Below, piece by piece: positions 8,316 through 14,750 of a stretch of DNA of 23,881 nt. The first letter of the stretch is position 1. Every line of letters starts with the position of its first letter. The notes under the pieces were generated by a model. It saw nothing but the letters and a program-made list of their open reading frames with translations. It ran no database searches and was not told where the DNA came from. The DNA is taken from contig JALOBP010000048.1 in NCBI GenBank assembly GCA_023228295.1, positions 1-23,881 on the forward strand, written 5' to 3'. The DNA is from Methanoregula sp. (lineage in GTDB: Archaea > Halobacteriota > Methanomicrobia > Methanomicrobiales > Methanospirillaceae). A program made the translations under genes and the position numbers.

Positions 8316-10250
8316 TTATTTCCCGCTCAGCCGCTCGTGCAGCTTCTTGATCTGGTCCCGCAGTGCAATTGCTTTCTCGAAGTCGAGGTTCTCCGCAGCG
8401 TCCCGCATCTGTTTTTCAAGATCGATGACCACGTTCGGGATATCGGTCTTCGGGATGTGTTTCGTGTCCGTGATCTCGACTTCCTTCTCCTTGACCGGCT
8501 TGATGATGGTCTGCGGCGTGATGTGGTGTTTTGTGTTGAATGCCACCTGCAGCTCGCGCCGCCGTTTTGTCTCGGCGATTGCCTTCTTCATGGAGTCGGT
8601 CATGGTGTCGGCATAGAGCACGACCTTCGAGTTCACGTTCCGGGCTGCCCGGCCGATAATCTGGATCAGGCTCTTTGCATCGCGGAGGAACCCTTCCTTG
8701 TCCGCATCGAGGATCCCGATGTACCCGACCTCGGGGATGTCGAGGCCCTCCCTCAGGAGGTTGATCCCGACAAGCACATCGAACTTGCCAAGCCGGAGCT
8801 CGCGGATGATCTCGCTACGCTCAAGCGTCTGGATCTCGGAGTGGAGATAGCGGGTCTTGATCTTACGGTCGCTAAGGAACTCCGACAGTTCCTCGGCCAG
8901 TTTCTTCGTGAGCGTGGTGATGAGGACACGGTCCCCCCGGGCAATGGTTGCCTGTACCTCGCGGATCACATCATCGGTCTGCCCCTCGATGGGCCGGACT
9001 TCGACATTTGGGTCTACGAGGCCGGTCGGGCGGATGATCTGCTCGACCGGTTTTCCGGACTTTTTCAGTTCGTACTCGCCGGGAGTTGCCGAGACGAAGA
9101 CCACGTTTGTCATGTACTGCTCGAACTCGTGGAACTTCAGGGGCCGGTTGTCGTACGCGCTCGGGAGCCGGAAACCGTAATCGATCAGGGATTTCTTGCG
9201 CGAGCGATCGCCATTGTACATACCGTGGAGCTGCGGGATCATCTGGTGGCTTTCATCGATGATCATCAAAAAGTCGTCCGGGAAATAGTCGAGGGGACAG
9301 TAGGGCTTCTCGCCCTCCTTCCGCCCGTCAAAATGGCGGGAGTAGTTCTCGATGCCCTTCGTTGAACCGGTCTCGCTGATCATCTCGATGTCGTAACGGG
9401 TCCGCTGCTCGAGCCGGTGTGCCTCGATCATCCCGAGGTTTGGCAGGGTCTCCGAGAGCTCCTGCTGTATGGATTCAATCGCGGTCTTCCTTGCGCTCTC
9501 TGGGGTGACGAAGTGCCGGGCCGGATATACATAAAAATATTTCAGCTGCTCTTTCCGGTTGCCGGTGTTCTTGTCCACCTCGCTGATCCGCTCGATCTCA
9601 TCGCCGAACATTTCGATCCGGATGATGTCGTTGAAGTAACCCGGGATGATATCGATCGTATCACCCTTGACCCGGAACCGGCCCGGCATCAGCTCGATGT
9701 CGTTCCTCTGGAAGAGGATGTCGAGGAGCCGGCTCATAATCTCGTTCCGGGAGATCTTCTGGCCGACTGCGAGCTCGAACCCCATGTTCCGGAAATTCTC
9801 CGGATTGCCAAGACCGTAGATGCAGGAGACCGAGGCGACCACGATTACGTCGCGGCGTGTCGAGAGCGAGGCGGTAGCCGAGAGCCGGAGCATCTCGATC
9901 TTGGGGTTAATGGCCGAGTCTTTCTCGATATACTGGTCCTTTGCCGGGATGTAGGATTCGGGCTGGTAGTAATCGTAATAGGAGACGAAGTATTCGACGC
10001 GGTTGTTCGGGAAGAAGTCGCATAACTCCGCATAGAGCTGGGCGGCGAGTGTCTTGTTGTGGGCGAGGACGAGCGTGGGCTTGCCTGCTGCCGCGATCAC
10101 GTTTGCCATCGTGAATGTCTTACCGGAACCGGTCACGCCAAGGAGTGTCTGGTACTGTTTGTCATCGTCAAGCCCTTTCTTCAGCTGTTTGATAGCCTCC
10201 GGCTGGGAGCCGGCCGGGGCAAAGCTGGAGACGAGCTGGAATTCAGTCAC
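8316..10250 (-). CDS. uvrB: Excinuclease ABC subunit B (UvrB)
   Basis: Helicase-like damage-verification subunit of nucleotide excision repair, 644 residues with a GTG start (VTEFQLVSS). Walker A is G38VTGSGKT45. The damage-probing beta-hairpin reads YYDYYQPESYIP from residue 91. The DESH Walker B, the Arg-rich helicase motif VI (QIIGRAARN) and a C-terminal UVR domain (MRDAAENLDFEKAIALRDQI) are all present. The open frame extends 38 codons further to 10364, but that extension is unlike UvrB. The GTG at 10250 lies about 27 bases from a TATA-like box, so a leaderless mRNA fits. UvrB is a bacterial system that many methanogens acquired; uvrA and uvrC are not in this window. Confidence 0.97.
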   Translation of the reverse strand: MTEFQLVSSFAPAGSQPEAIKQLKKGLDDDKQYQTLLGVTGSGKTFTMANVIAAAGKPTLVLAHNKTLAAQLYAELCDFFPNNRVEYFVSYYDYYQPESYIPAKDQYIEKDSAINPKIEMLRLSATASLSTRRDVIVVASVSCIYGLGNPENFRNMGFELAVGQKISRNEIMSRLLDILFQRNDIELMPGRFRVKGDTIDIIPGYFNDIIRIEMFGDEIERISEVDKNTGNRKEQLKYFYVYPARHFVTPESARKTAIESIQQELSETLPNLGMIEAHRLEQRTRYDIEMISETGSTKGIENYSRHFDGRKEGEKPYCPLDYFPDDFLMIIDESHQMIPQLHGMYNGDRSRKKSLIDYGFRLPSAYDNRPLKFHEFEQYMTNVVFVSATPGEYELKKSGKPVEQIIRPTGLVDPNVEVRPIEGQTDDVIREVQATIARGDRVLITTLTKKLAEELSEFLSDRKIKTRYLHSEIQTLERSEIIRELRLGKFDVLVGINLLREGLDIPEVGYIGILDADKEGFLRDAKSLIQIIGRAARNVNSKVVLYADTMTDSMKKAIAETKRRRELQVAFNTKHHITPQTIIKPVKEKEVEITDTKHIPKTDIPNVVIDLEKQMRDAAENLDFEKAIALRDQIKKLHERLSGK

Positions 10251-10274
10251 GGTGCTTAGGATCTTGCAGGGGGA

Positions 10275-10282
10275 TATTAAAA
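10275..10282 (-). promoter_or_regulatory. TATA box of uvrB
   Basis: On the minus strand TTTTAATA is centred about 28 bases upstream of the GTG at 10250. The spacing predicts transcription starting essentially at the start codon, which supports the GTG over the more distant upstream ATG. Confidence 0.5.
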
Positions 10283-10385
10283 GGGATCGGGATGCGGCAG
10301 GAAAGTGAAAATGATTCCCCCTTGCCAATCCATTCGAAGCGTTATTTTCCCATAAACCTATCAAAACAGATGTATATTATATGAT

Positions 10386-10393
10386 AAAATATA
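10386..10393 (+). promoter_or_regulatory. TATA box of the secreted protein gene
   Basis: AAAATATA sits in an AT-rich block (10368-10401) between the divergent uvrB and the gene at 10455. It predicts transcription from about 10416 and a leader of about 35 bases. Confidence 0.4.
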
Positions 10394-10454
10394 CAATAAT
10401 TACAGGTCAATCGCCCATCGATACCTTCCCATGATTATTGGAGAATTGAGTACC

Positions 10455-11330
10455 ATGCGGAACAGCAGGATTTTTTTATTTTTATTTTTTCTCGCACTGC
10501 TTCCTGTCATCACCACACCGGCCGTAGCAACCCCGATTTCCATGCTCGTTGGCGGCCAGGTCACCGGAATGAATGAGACCGGCCATAGTCTGACCATCAT
10601 TGCAGATTGTGATCGCTTCAGCTGCAGCAGGCTGATGACCGGTACATACGCAGGAGATGTGACGAGTGATGTGGTTTTTACCATGCTCCGGCCGGGAGAC
10701 GACGTTGCGCTGATGTATAAAAGCTGGATGGGGCAGTATCCCTGCGATGAGGCGGAATACAAAGGCCAGTGCGAGATGAGCGCCCATGATCCAATTCCCG
10801 TTGGCCGGTGGGCCGGCATCTCGCGGGTTGTGCAGGAAGAGGGTACCGGCCGCTGGCTGACAACGGATGTTTTTGGCGATCCGGATGAGAGTCGGGTGCA
10901 GCTGGTCAACAATTATTCGCTCGAATACGAGGCCGGGCCGGAGCTCGCGACATGCCCTGTCAGCCAGCCGGTCTGGGAATGCAATGCCGGGTATGTGAAT
11001 ATCAGCATCCTTCACGGCACCAGGACAATTACCGAATCACGTGTCCTGCGCAATACCACCTTTGTGTATGAAGATCCGGCTGATAAAACCAATATCACCC
11101 TGCGTTTCCTCGGGGGCAAGGCAACCCCGCAGCATATCGTAAGCCCCGGGGGAGCTCCCTATGCGGATATGGAAGTTCATGTTCAGCCTACACCCGTACG
11201 AACCGTGCCGGATATATCTGTCCTTCCCGGGTCTTCAGCACCATCCACAACACAACCCGCCCCGCTCCCGTTGTTCATATCAGCAGTTGCTCTCTGTATC
11301 GCAGGGATAGTTGCACGGAAGAGAATGTAA
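10455..11330 (+). CDS. Secreted, membrane-anchored protein of unknown function
   Basis: Predicted cell-surface protein, 291 residues. The N-terminus is a classical signal peptide (MRNSRIFLFLFFLALL... ending VAT near 26). A Pro/Thr-rich linker (about 228-266) leads to a C-terminal hydrophobic helix ending in ARKRM (268-291), consistent with anchoring. Six cysteines fall in three pairs (52/57, 97/106, 167/176), which suggests disulphides. There are five N-x-S/T sequons (N40, N153, N182, N200, N213), making it a plausible AglB substrate. The frame also has an ATG at 10431, but the second ATG gives the better signal peptide. I do not recognise the ectodomain; it has the look of the Methanomicrobiales surface-protein families. 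Confidence 0.75.
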   Translation: MRNSRIFLFLFFLALLPVITTPAVATPISMLVGGQVTGMNETGHSLTIIADCDRFSCSRLMTGTYAGDVTSDVVFTMLRPGDDVALMYKSWMGQYPCDEAEYKGQCEMSAHDPIPVGRWAGISRVVQEEGTGRWLTTDVFGDPDESRVQLVNNYSLEYEAGPELATCPVSQPVWECNAGYVNISILHGTRTITESRVLRNTTFVYEDPADKTNITLRFLGGKATPQHIVSPGGAPYADMEVHVQPTPVRTVPDISVLPGSSAPSTTQPAPLPLFISAVALCIAGIVARKRM

Positions 11331-11342
11331 TAAAATAATGTG

Positions 11343-11349
11343 TTTTTTT
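11343..11349 (+). terminator. Poly-T terminator after the secreted protein gene
   Basis: T7 lies 12 bases after the stop at 11330, followed by GC-rich sequence. The segment 11350-11491 contains no convincing gene; a 145-codon plus-strand frame from 11354 runs antisense over the small membrane protein and the GNAT gene and is probably a shadow. Confidence 0.45.
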
Positions 11350-11491
11350 CCGGATGGAAAACAGCATTGATAACCCGGGCCAGGTTACCGGCAATGCATT
11401 GCAATCACAATGGGGGGATGTCACGAGCGTGATGGAGTATAACCCCGGTAGCGTCAGGATTTTCTCAAATCATTTCGGAAGAGCGGAAAGA

Positions 11492-11662
11492 TCAGTCATA
11501 CTCCCGGAACCGCGCCGGGTTCTGCCCTCTGATCCACCAGCACTGGATCAGGAACCCGACACCGTCAAGGGCCATGATTCCCGCTGCAACCAGGGCAATG
11601 GACATGACGCGGGAACCGGCCTGCGTGAAGTCCCGCAGCCTGCCGGAGAAGGTGGATCTCAC
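11492..11662 (-). CDS. Small one-helix membrane protein overlapping the GNAT gene
   Basis: A 56-residue frame starting with a GTG that overlaps the GNAT stop codon by four bases (GTGA), the classic arrangement for translational coupling. The translation is amphipathic and basic at the start (RSTFSGRLRDF). It then has one hydrophobic segment (about 20-42, from VMSIALVAAG to IQCWWI) and a charged tail ending NPARFREYD. Codons are strongly G/C-ending like the neighbours, which supports real coding. It is shorter than common gene-calling cut-offs. I do not recognise a family. The topology suggests a single-span protein, perhaps a partner of the acetyltransferase. Confidence 0.5.
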   Translation of the reverse strand: MRSTFSGRLRDFTQAGSRVMSIALVAAGIMALDGVGFLIQCWWIRGQNPARFREYD

Positions 11663-12126
11663 GCAACACCGGTTCGTGTCATCGGGCAGACATTACAGCC
11701 GGCCATCTCCCCAAAGCAGAAGAGGAACCGCTCCCTGATGGTTGTCGGCAGTTTGTCTTCCGGGATTGGTACAAACCCGAAGGTCTTGTAAAACGAGATG
11801 AGGACAATGGTCGAGTGGATGAAGATCTGCTCGAAACCGCAGGCCTCGATGAGTGCCTGGACCGCGAGCCGCGCATAGCCCTTCCCGCGGAACTTCTCGC
11901 TGGCAAAGACGCAGTCCATCTCCAGCCCGTCCGGGTGCCGGGTGCACCGGGCGGTTGCAGCAAGGCTGCCGTTATCAAATACCGCAAAGATCCGCTCATC
12001 CGGCATGTCGTTCTTCTGGCTGCGGTATTCTTCCCATAATTTCTCAGCGAGCCCGAATTCATCTTTTTTTAGCTCGCGGACTTCCGTTGCCCGTCCGGTC
12101 CCTGCCATGGTAATGGAGGTTTTCAT
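11659..12126 (-). CDS. GNAT-family N-acetyltransferase
   Basis: Predicted acetyl-CoA-dependent N-acetyltransferase, 155 residues, single GNAT domain. Motif A is clear: VFASEKFRGKGYARLAVQAL, with the R-G-K-G-Y-A pyrophosphate loop near residue 80. Downstream, IVLISFYKTFGFVPI matches the usual motif B (FY...GF). Substrate cannot be predicted. The ATG at 12126 has AGGA a few bases upstream; a second ATG seven codons in is also possible. The stop overlaps the GTG of the small membrane protein, so the two form a two-gene unit. It is divergent from the ion-channel gene. Confidence 0.85.
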   Translation of the reverse strand: MKTSITMAGTGRATEVRELKKDEFGLAEKLWEEYRSQKNDMPDERIFAVFDNGSLAATARCTRHPDGLEMDCVFASEKFRGKGYARLAVQALIEACGFEQIFIHSTIVLISFYKTFGFVPIPEDKLPTTIRERFLFCFGEMAGCNVCPMTRTGVA

Positions 12127-12220
12127 TCCATTCCTATTTGATGGTGTTCTTTTGTGATCAGGGAATCGTCAGGAATGATTGGTTCATCTATATGTATATA
12201 CGGCCGGGACATTTTTCCTG

Positions 12221-12232
12221 TTAATTAATATA
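12221..12232 (+). promoter_or_regulatory. TATA box upstream of the channel gene
   Basis: TTAATTAATATA is the strongest TATA-like block of the 260-base divergent gap (12127-12386). It lies about 30 bases before an ATG at 12256 but 155 bases before the first usable start of the channel frame (GTG 12387). The ATG at 12256 is in a different frame, which closes before 12387. Confidence 0.45.
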
Positions 12233-12386
12233 CATCCATACCCTCACGTTTCTAAATGGAACAGATTCTGTTCACCACTACAGGACTCCGGAGACCGGAA
12301 TTGTACCGGCAGAATGGCGATCATGGGAAGGAGCATACCGTATCATCTGGTCTCTCCTCCCGATCGCTATCGGCATCGTCCTGATC

Positions 12387-13271
12387 GTGGTTCCTGTTTT
12401 TGCCGGGGCAGATTTTAATGGTTCAGAACAACCTGCAGGAACCGCTCATGAGATTGTGAAGATCGGCACCTATGTTGTCGACTTCAACCGGGTCGATGTG
12501 GAAGCCGGATCGGTGTGGGTGGACTTTTACGTAAACCTCGAGTCCGATACTAACGTATCCCTCAACGATATCGAGCTGACGAACGGGCTGATATCCTCTG
12601 TCAGCACCGTCAGGGACACCCCCCGTGAAAACGAGTATCGGATTGTTGCAGTCCTGACCGCTGAACCCGACCTCCGCCATTACCCGTTCGACCGGCACCC
12701 CCCCTCCATCAAACTCGAACCTGAATTCAGGAACGAGCAAGAGATGGTCTTCGTAACTGACCCGGCAGACAACGTCCTTGATCCCGATGCCGATCTCTCT
12801 GGCTGGACATTTACCGGCACACGCTCTGCTATTACAAATAATTCCTGTGTCCCGGACGAGAAACCCTTTTCCCGGGCAGTCTTTTCCTATGGCATCAGCA
12901 GGGATGCCATGTCAACAATCCAGAAATTTTTCCTGCCGATCTTGCTCATCATCGTCTCGCTCTCATCGCTGATGATGAAGGTCTCCTCCAGGTTCGGCCT
13001 GGACGCCTCGATGTTCCTTGCCGCGGTGTTCATCCACTGGCGGGTTAACGATGCAATCCCGGCCATTACCTATGCAACCTTCCTCGACCTGTTCATGATC
13101 ATCACGCACGGGACGCTCGTTATGTATCTCCTCTCCAGCATTATCCTCCAGAAATTTACCGAAGACCAGAATACGGCCCGTGTCAGACAAGTCAACTACT
13201 GGTCACTGCGGGTTATCCCGCTGGTCTCGTTTGGCCAGTATTTCCTGCTCTTCCTTACTCTTCTGATCTAG
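12387..13271 (+). CDS. Pentameric ligand-gated ion channel homologue
   Basis: Prokaryotic Cys-loop-receptor-like channel, 294 residues from a GTG. A beta-rich extracellular ligand-binding domain (about 20-170) carries the conserved Y99PFDRHP105 motif of the Cys-loop position, without flanking disulphide cysteines as in other prokaryotic members. Four hydrophobic segments follow: M1 (179-198), M2 (205-220), M3 (228-254) and M4 (274-293). The M2-M3 link reads AIPAITYATFLD, typical of the superfamily. Ligand and ion selectivity are not predictable. The start is odd: in-frame sequence upstream encodes a signal-peptide-like stretch (AYRIIWSLLPIAIGIVLIVV) but contains no ATG, GTG or TTG. The true 5' end may therefore involve a frameshift, a sequence error or decay. 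Confidence 0.8.
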   Translation: MVPVFAGADFNGSEQPAGTAHEIVKIGTYVVDFNRVDVEAGSVWVDFYVNLESDTNVSLNDIELTNGLISSVSTVRDTPRENEYRIVAVLTAEPDLRHYPFDRHPPSIKLEPEFRNEQEMVFVTDPADNVLDPDADLSGWTFTGTRSAITNNSCVPDEKPFSRAVFSYGISRDAMSTIQKFFLPILLIIVSLSSLMMKVSSRFGLDASMFLAAVFIHWRVNDAIPAITYATFLDLFMIITHGTLVMYLLSSIILQKFTEDQNTARVRQVNYWSLRVIPLVSFGQYFLLFLTLLI

Positions 13272-13290
13272 CCCGGCTGGCCGGCCGGGC
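13271..13290 (+). terminator. GC-rich hairpin at the channel gene stop
   Basis: GCCCGGC-TGGCCG-GCCGGGC is a perfect 7-bp stem beginning on the last base of the stop codon. No T-run follows directly, so it may stabilise the 3' end rather than terminate. On the minus strand, T-rich sequence near 13364-13375 could end the NYN gene transcript. Confidence 0.4.
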
Positions 13291-13431
13291 ATGAGCGGGG
13301 CATGAACCCGGAAGATCACATGACGAGGATCATTACTGGTGATCGCAAAAAGGGGAATGCCCGGAGAAAAAAAGAAGATTCGTATTGGGAGAGCCACGTC
13401 ACCGCGTTAATGAGCGTGACCCTGCCGTACC

Positions 13432-14208
13432 CTACCTTCGGATCTTCTTCACCCGTTCCCGGATATAAATGATCTTCCCGACATTGTCCTTTGCCTGCCG
13501 TTCATCGATCTCGAACAGGTCGAGGGAGCGTATGAGGTCGAAGAACTTCCGGAAGCCGTAATTCCGCGAGTCAAACTCCGGGCTCTTCTTCTGGATGTTC
13601 TGTCCGACAAGGCCGAGTTCGGCCCACCCCTGTTCGTCCGATGAATCCTCGACACTGTTCTTTAACAGTTTTAAGAACTTCTGGTCCTTCTTCATGTCCT
13701 TGAAGACCGTGGTGTCCCGGTACACCGGCGGGGCGGTTCCGACCGGTTCCGTTGGCCGCAGGATCTCCGAATAGATGAATTTGTCACACGCATCCACGAA
13801 TGCCTTGGGGGTCTTCTCCTCCCCGAACCCATAGACCATCAGGCCGGACTCACGGATACGCGAGGCAAGGCGGGTGAAATCGCTGTCGCTCGATACCAGG
13901 CAGAAACCGTCCAGGTTTCCCGTGTGGAGCAGATCCATGGCATCGATAATCAGCGCACTGTCTGTTGCATTCTTCTTGGTCGTGTAGTTGAACTGCTGGA
14001 TAGGGATGATGGAGTTGGATAACAGGACATCTTTCCATCCCTGGAGCTGGGGTGTTGTCCAGTTGCCGTAGATCCTTTTCACGGACGCCACGCCATACTT
14101 GGCAACTTCGTCAAGCAGGTTCTTGATGATGCTGGCCTGGGCATTGTCCGCATCAATCAGTACCGCCAGCCGTTTCTGGCGTTCTATCGGGAGTTGTTTA
14201 TAATCCAT
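13432..14208 (-). CDS. NYN-domain protein with C-terminal OST-HTH/LOTUS domain
   Basis: 258-residue protein combining a PIN-like NYN (LabA/DUF88-type) domain and a C-terminal OST-HTH/LOTUS-like domain. Acidic residues for metal binding are in place: D19 and D21 (LIDADN), D83 (ATDSALIIDAMD) and D108/D110 (SSDSDF). The region 170-255 (QGWAELGLVGQNI...FDSRNYGFRKFFDLI) matches the winged OST-HTH pattern thought to bind RNA. The likely role is RNA cleavage or RNA-linked regulation in the cytoplasm, but the target is unknown. The frame extends to 14265; I chose the ATG at 14208 because a TATA-like box sits about 26 bases upstream and the domain begins soon after. Confidence 0.88.
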   Translation of the reverse strand: MDYKQLPIERQKRLAVLIDADNAQASIIKNLLDEVAKYGVASVKRIYGNWTTPQLQGWKDVLLSNSIIPIQQFNYTTKKNATDSALIIDAMDLLHTGNLDGFCLVSSDSDFTRLASRIRESGLMVYGFGEEKTPKAFVDACDKFIYSEILRPTEPVGTAPPVYRDTTVFKDMKKDQKFLKLLKNSVEDSSDEQGWAELGLVGQNIQKKSPEFDSRNYGFRKFFDLIRSLDLFEIDERQAKDNVGKIIYIRERVKKIRR

Positions 14209-14230
14209 TGATTCATCATTCGTTTCGGAG

Positions 14231-14238
14231 AATTTAAT
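14231..14238 (-). promoter_or_regulatory. TATA box of the NYN gene
   Basis: ATTAAATT on the minus strand is centred about 26 bases from the ATG at 14208, predicting a leaderless message. Confidence 0.45.
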
Positions 14239-14318
14239 CTTGAGTATTGATCCCTGGTGCAACAAGACCAGAAACCGTTCAATCCTCGCTACGGCCGGAG
14301 TAAGGCGCCCCCATCATT

Positions 14319-14329
14319 TTTTATAAAAA
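14319..14329 (+). promoter_or_regulatory. TATA box of the STAS-MBL-ABC operon
   Basis: TTTTATAAAAA is an excellent archaeal TATA box. It predicts transcription from about 14351 and a leader of roughly 65 bases to the TTG at 14418. The leader contains the strong ribosome binding site GGTGGAGG at 14404-14411. Confidence 0.6.
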
Positions 14330-14417
14330 CCCTGTCGGACGAGAGATAGCATTATCATTGAAAAATACCGAAGTTAATGCAGCAAGCCCCGGCATTGGTT
14401 ACCGGTGGAGGAATACC

Positions 14418-14750
14418 TTGGATATCACAACAGTTGACCGCGAAGGGAAGATGGTCCTGTCCGTTAATGGCAGGGTCGATACATCAACAGCACCTGCTCT
14501 TGAACAGGCAATCAACAAAGAAATCGATGCCGGGAAACGGAAGATCCTGCTGGATTTTTCTGGTGTGTCATATATCAGCAGCGGCGGCCTCCGGGTCCTG
14601 CTTGCAACCGCAAAGAAACTCAAAACCCCCGGGGATAAATTCGGGCTGTGCAGCCTGACGCCCGAGGTCTTAAAAGTCCTCAAGCTCGCCGGGTTCACCT
14701 CCATCTTCACAATCTATCCGACAGAGGGTGAGGCACTTCTTGGCTGGTAA
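14418..14750 (+). CDS. STAS-domain protein (anti-sigma factor antagonist-like)
   Basis: Single STAS domain, 110 residues, of the SpoIIAA/RsbV type. The start is a TTG (LDITTVDREGKMVL), chosen because GGTGGAGG ends 6 bases before it and homologues begin at this point; the frame is open back to another TTG at 14358. The core runs VNGRVDTSTAPALE, then LLDFSGVSYISSGGLRVLL, which holds the serine pair near the usual phosphorylation loop. In bacteria such proteins release sigma factors from kinase-type anti-sigma factors; archaea have no bacterial sigma factors, so the partner must be different. The stop overlaps the next gene, whose product carries a possible ATPase-like domain and is the natural candidate partner. 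Confidence 0.9.
   Translation: MDITTVDREGKMVLSVNGRVDTSTAPALEQAINKEIDAGKRKILLDFSGVSYISSGGLRVLLATAKKLKTPGDKFGLCSLTPEVLKVLKLAGFTSIFTIYPTEGEALLGW

Noticed and set aside
8337..10025. Long plus-strand open frames (342 and 202 codons) opposite uvrB
   Set aside because: They are antisense to a fully recognisable UvrB and reflect the G/C-ending codon usage of that gene; their translations have no domain features.
11354..11791. 145-codon plus-strand frame
   Set aside because: It runs antisense over the GNAT and small membrane protein genes, has a low-complexity polar translation and no ribosome binding site.
13320..13472. 50-codon plus-strand frame beginning MTRIITGDRKKGN
   Set aside because: It overlaps the 3' end of the NYN gene on the other strand, lacks a ribosome binding site and has no recognisable features.
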